From Xestospongia bergquistia (taxonomy: Eukaryota > Porifera > Demospongiae > Haplosclerida > Petrosiidae), in the NCBI GenBank assembly GCA_963965975.1, contig OZ014411.1, forward strand, positions 13,408,501-13,472,500: a DNA stretch of 64,000 bases, read 5' to 3'. A program made the position numbers and the translations under genes. Positions 61,479-64,000 of this stretch are shown piece by piece. Each line of letters begins with the position of its first letter. Positions within the stretch are counted from its first letter, which is position 1. The notes below the pieces were generated by a model that was given only the letters and a program-made list of their open reading frames with translations, searched no databases and was not told the origin of the DNA.

Positions 61479-61979
61479 ATCCCTCCTTCACTAGGTTGAT
61501 AACGATCATCAGGAGCACGACTTCTCTAAGAATACCTTGTAGGGTTTTCTTGTCATGTTACTAAGAACAGCAGTGTTCCTATCACATGTTACAGTTGAGT
61601 TGTGTTTGCAGGCTGTACTGATCCCTTCTCCTGCATCTCTTCTGACTGATCATTGGTCTCCTCTACTTGATTTGTACAAAGACAGACACCACACATGACT
61701 TCCGGCAAAACATTTCATTCTGACAATTCCTGGATAGCCTTTGTGGATTTCTTGTAGTACATGTTGCCTCAGCTGATGTGGTACAATAACTCTAGTACCC
61801 CATAGGAGACAGCTGTCCTCTATACTTAACTCGTGTTGTCTCTGTTTATAAGGTGTTATCTCTTTTCTGCTGATGTTTTCTGGCCAGCCCTGTAGGACAT
61901 ATTTCTTAACATTTGACAAAACTATGTCTCTCTCAGTATAAGATTTAACTTGGGATGCAGATACTAAGGAATTATCGGG

Positions 61980-62420
61980 TCTTTCCATGAGTAGTCTCAG
62001 CTGGCTTTGGTACATGTTTGAGTGTTGTTGGTAGTGGAAGTCTGCTAAGACCATCAGCATTTCCAATGTTTTTACCAGGATGATATTGAATAGAGTAGCA
62101 ATAGCCACTTAGTGTTAGTGCCCATCTCTGAACTCTGGCAGAAGCAGTTGCTGGAATTCCTCGATTTTCTCCGAATAAATACATTAACAGTTTGCGATCT
62201 GAATAAATAGAATATGTGCGACCATACAGATATTGGTGGTACCGTTTCACTCCAATAGCAAGTGCTTCTTTGTCAACTTGAGAGCTTTTTTTTTTCGACA
62301 AATGTGAGAGCTCGAGAAACATAACTTATAGGGTAATCGGTTCCATCTTCCATTTGGTGAGCTAATACCACTCCCACTCCTACTGGTGAGGTGTCACACA
62401 ATATTAACAGTTTTGAACAG
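61980..62420 (-). other. RNase H region of the right-hand fossil
   Basis: Legible as KEALAIGVKRYHQYLYGRTY and RWALTLSGYCYSIQYHPGKN followed by NADGLSRLP, the typical end of a Ty3/gypsy RNase H domain. The integrase zinc-binding start follows downstream on the minus strand. Confidence 0.85.
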
Positions 62421-62559
62421 TTATAATGAACAAGTAGATTAGGCGACTGTAGAAATGACTTAGCTCATACAAAGGCATTATCTTGTTCCTTCAACTACCT
62501 CCACGATACATTTTTCTGTAATAACTTATAGAGAGGTGACAAAATAGTTGACATATTGG

Positions 62560-63320
62560 GTATAAATTTACTGTAATAAATAATTAAACCTAGGAATGCT
62601 TTTAATTGTGATCGATTTGTAGGCCCATTTATTGCTCTAACCTCTTCATCTGTGGGTTGAAGTCCTTCTTACTTATTTTGTGTCCAAGATACTCAACGCT
62701 GGGAAGTAAGAACTGACACTTGAGCTTCTTTAACCGCATTTCAGCTCATTCTAATCTCGTGAGAATCTCACCTAGTGTCTTGAAATGCTCCTCCTCGGTA
62801 CAGCCTGTGATCAGGATGTCATCAATATAAACTGCTACATGCTCTAGTCCTTGCAGTAGATTCTCCATTGTTCGCTGGAATATAGCGGGGGCAGAGGAGA
62901 CCCCAAATGGTAACCTATTATACTCATATAGTCCTTTGTGTGTGTGTTCATGACCAGGTACTTTTTCACAGTCTCATCTAGCCACCATTGAAGATAGGCA
63001 TGAGATAAATCTAATTTAAATACGACTCCACCTGACATTTTAGTAAATAGTTCCTCAATAGTAAATAGTATAATAATACAACTAAATTATAGGAATTGTG
63101 TGTGAATCAACAACTATTGGCTGATTTGCTGTGACTATAGTCACCACATACTCTTATTGAGCCATCCTCCTTCATAATAGGAACTATTGAGGCAGCCCAT
63201 TCTGCTAACTGTACCTTCTGAATTTTGGACGGACTCGTAGGTCTATCAGTAGCCTCGCCTTCTCTCCTTCTATCGTTCCAAGCTCATCTCAGAACACAAT
63301 TTCATGGTCTGTCAGTATGG
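62560..63320 (-). other. Reverse transcriptase region of the right-hand fossil
   Basis: Palm motifs KLDLSHAYLQ (about 63030-62990) and VAVYIDDILIT (about 62840-62810) are legible, with a gypsy-type thumb and connection region following. Broken. Confidence 0.82.
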
Positions 63321-63420
63321 CTAGCAATTTACTTGCATTGAGTTTGTTTACTCTGTAGATATCTCTCCAGTCCAGTTTTAGTTCTGATAACCAATTTCGT
63401 CCTAATAGACTTGGACCTGA

Positions 63421-63702
63421 TCAATGAGCAACAATGAGGGAATGTCTCTTCCTCTCTTCTCTGTGTTCTACTTCTATATTGACTCTTCCCACTGCTTTCA
63501 CCTCTTCTCCTGTGTATGTACGTAATATAATAGCAACTAGTTCTAGAGGTGGTGCATCATTGTAACTCCATAGTGTGTTGTATGTTAATTTACTGATAGT
63601 AGATACTGCAGCTCCCCTATAAATCTCTAGCTTTAATGGTTTTTTGTGAGCTGTCACTGTTACATAAATAGGCTTCTTATAATTTTTAGTAACCGTGTTC
63701 AA
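63421..63702 (-). other. Protease region of the right-hand fossil
   Basis: A 93-residue stretch (for example YVTVTAHKKPLKLEI, then VSTISKLTYNTLW and VGRVNIEVEH) with the layout of a retroelement aspartic protease, placed between the zinc knuckles and reverse transcriptase. Confidence 0.65.
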
Positions 63703-63794
63703 ATCATAAACTTCTTCAACTGGGTTTCATTCTCTTCAAAAGTATTGGTGTGCTGGTTATTTCACTGGGAACATTCATTAGTCCCTTTCTGTTT

Positions 63795-63910
63795 CAATCT
63801 ACACACTTTTGCTATGTGTCCTCTTTTATGACAAAAATGGCAAACAGCTTCTGCAAATCTACACTTAGGGGGAGTGTTTACCTCCACACCTATAACAACT
63901 CTGTACAGTA
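63795..63910 (-). other. Paired gag zinc knuckles of the right-hand fossil
   Basis: Two knuckles in tandem: CYRCGGKHSPPKC (C-X2-C-X3-H-X4-C) and CHFCHKRGHIAKVC (C-X2-C-X4-H-X4-C). This pair is typical of K02A2.6-like Ty3/gypsy gag proteins. Confidence 0.85.
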
Positions 63911-64000
63911 GATTTCCACCTACTATGGTTTTGTAGTTGTGGTTTCTTCCCTTGGAAATGTTCAGCTTCTTTCACAACTGGTTTCTCTGCTCCAGCTAAT

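Larger units (their letters stand above)
60871..64000 (-). mobile_element. Ty3/gypsy LTR retrotransposon fossil, truncated by the window edge
   Basis: Minus-strand fossil read from 64000 downward: paired zinc knuckles (about 63905-63795), protease region (63702-63421), reverse transcriptase (about 63320-62560), RNase H (about 62420-61980), the start of an integrase zinc-binding domain (about 61810-61690), then a purine tract (GGAGGGAT) and a candidate 3' LTR (61478-60871). Standard Ty3/gypsy order, unlike the element at the left edge. The double-knuckle gag and general look match the K02A2.6-like Ty3/gypsy group common in invertebrates. Broken, with several disruptions and most of the integrase region absent. 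Age cannot be judged without the 5' LTR. Confidence 0.82.

Overview
The window is AT-rich metazoan DNA with phase-0 exons, GT-AG introns, hAT and Mutator-type DNA transposon relics and two Ty3/gypsy-class LTR fossils. The mix resembles a demosponge such as Amphimedon, but that is an inference from general features and not proven here. No tRNA, rRNA or CRISPR was seen.

Layout. 1-1353: decayed hAT transposase (+). 1403-6126: old Ty3/gypsy-like LTR element with integrase ahead of reverse transcriptase (Gmr1-like order), flanked by a 5-bp ACACA duplication. 6180-6332: possible coiled-coil exon (-). About 7560-7960: small 180-bp tandem duplication. 9240-10445: intron-bearing decayed copy of the spliceosomal GTPase gene EFTUD2/Snu114 (-). 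10790-11911: Ser/Thr-rich membrane-protein-like relic (+). 12900-13116: two perfect palindromes.

13859-55281 is the centre of the window: one ankyrin-repeat gene (+) of at least 19 exons. Almost every exon is 99 bp, phase 0, and encodes exactly one 33-residue ankyrin repeat. Two exon types (A, starting DGSTP, and B, starting RGWSALHYAS) alternate, and the A-B pair with its introns has been tandemly duplicated about eight times. From the third pair on, the B-to-A intron carries a tandem array of a ~143-bp unit (about 138 units in six arrays, 4-5 to ~54 per array) and a 373-480 bp CAGGG-ended MITE. Each ~143-bp unit opens with a consensus 5' splice site (GTAAGT) and closes with a consensus 3' splice site (...ATAATAG). 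Between neighbouring units lies exactly one very variable triplet, so each array reads like a chain of ~140-nt introns separated by 3-nt exons. This is the most unusual signal in the window.

55282-64000: AT-rich spacer with a 70-bp direct repeat, then a ZNF862/ZMYM-type hAT relic (57608-59900, -), an internally deleted hAT derivative (59911-60727, -), and a minus-strand Ty3/gypsy fossil running off the right edge (60871-64000). The fossil's 3' LTR holds a MITE with a 9-bp target duplication (60940-61383). The last ankyrin exon still has a splice donor, so the host gene probably continues beyond these insertions.
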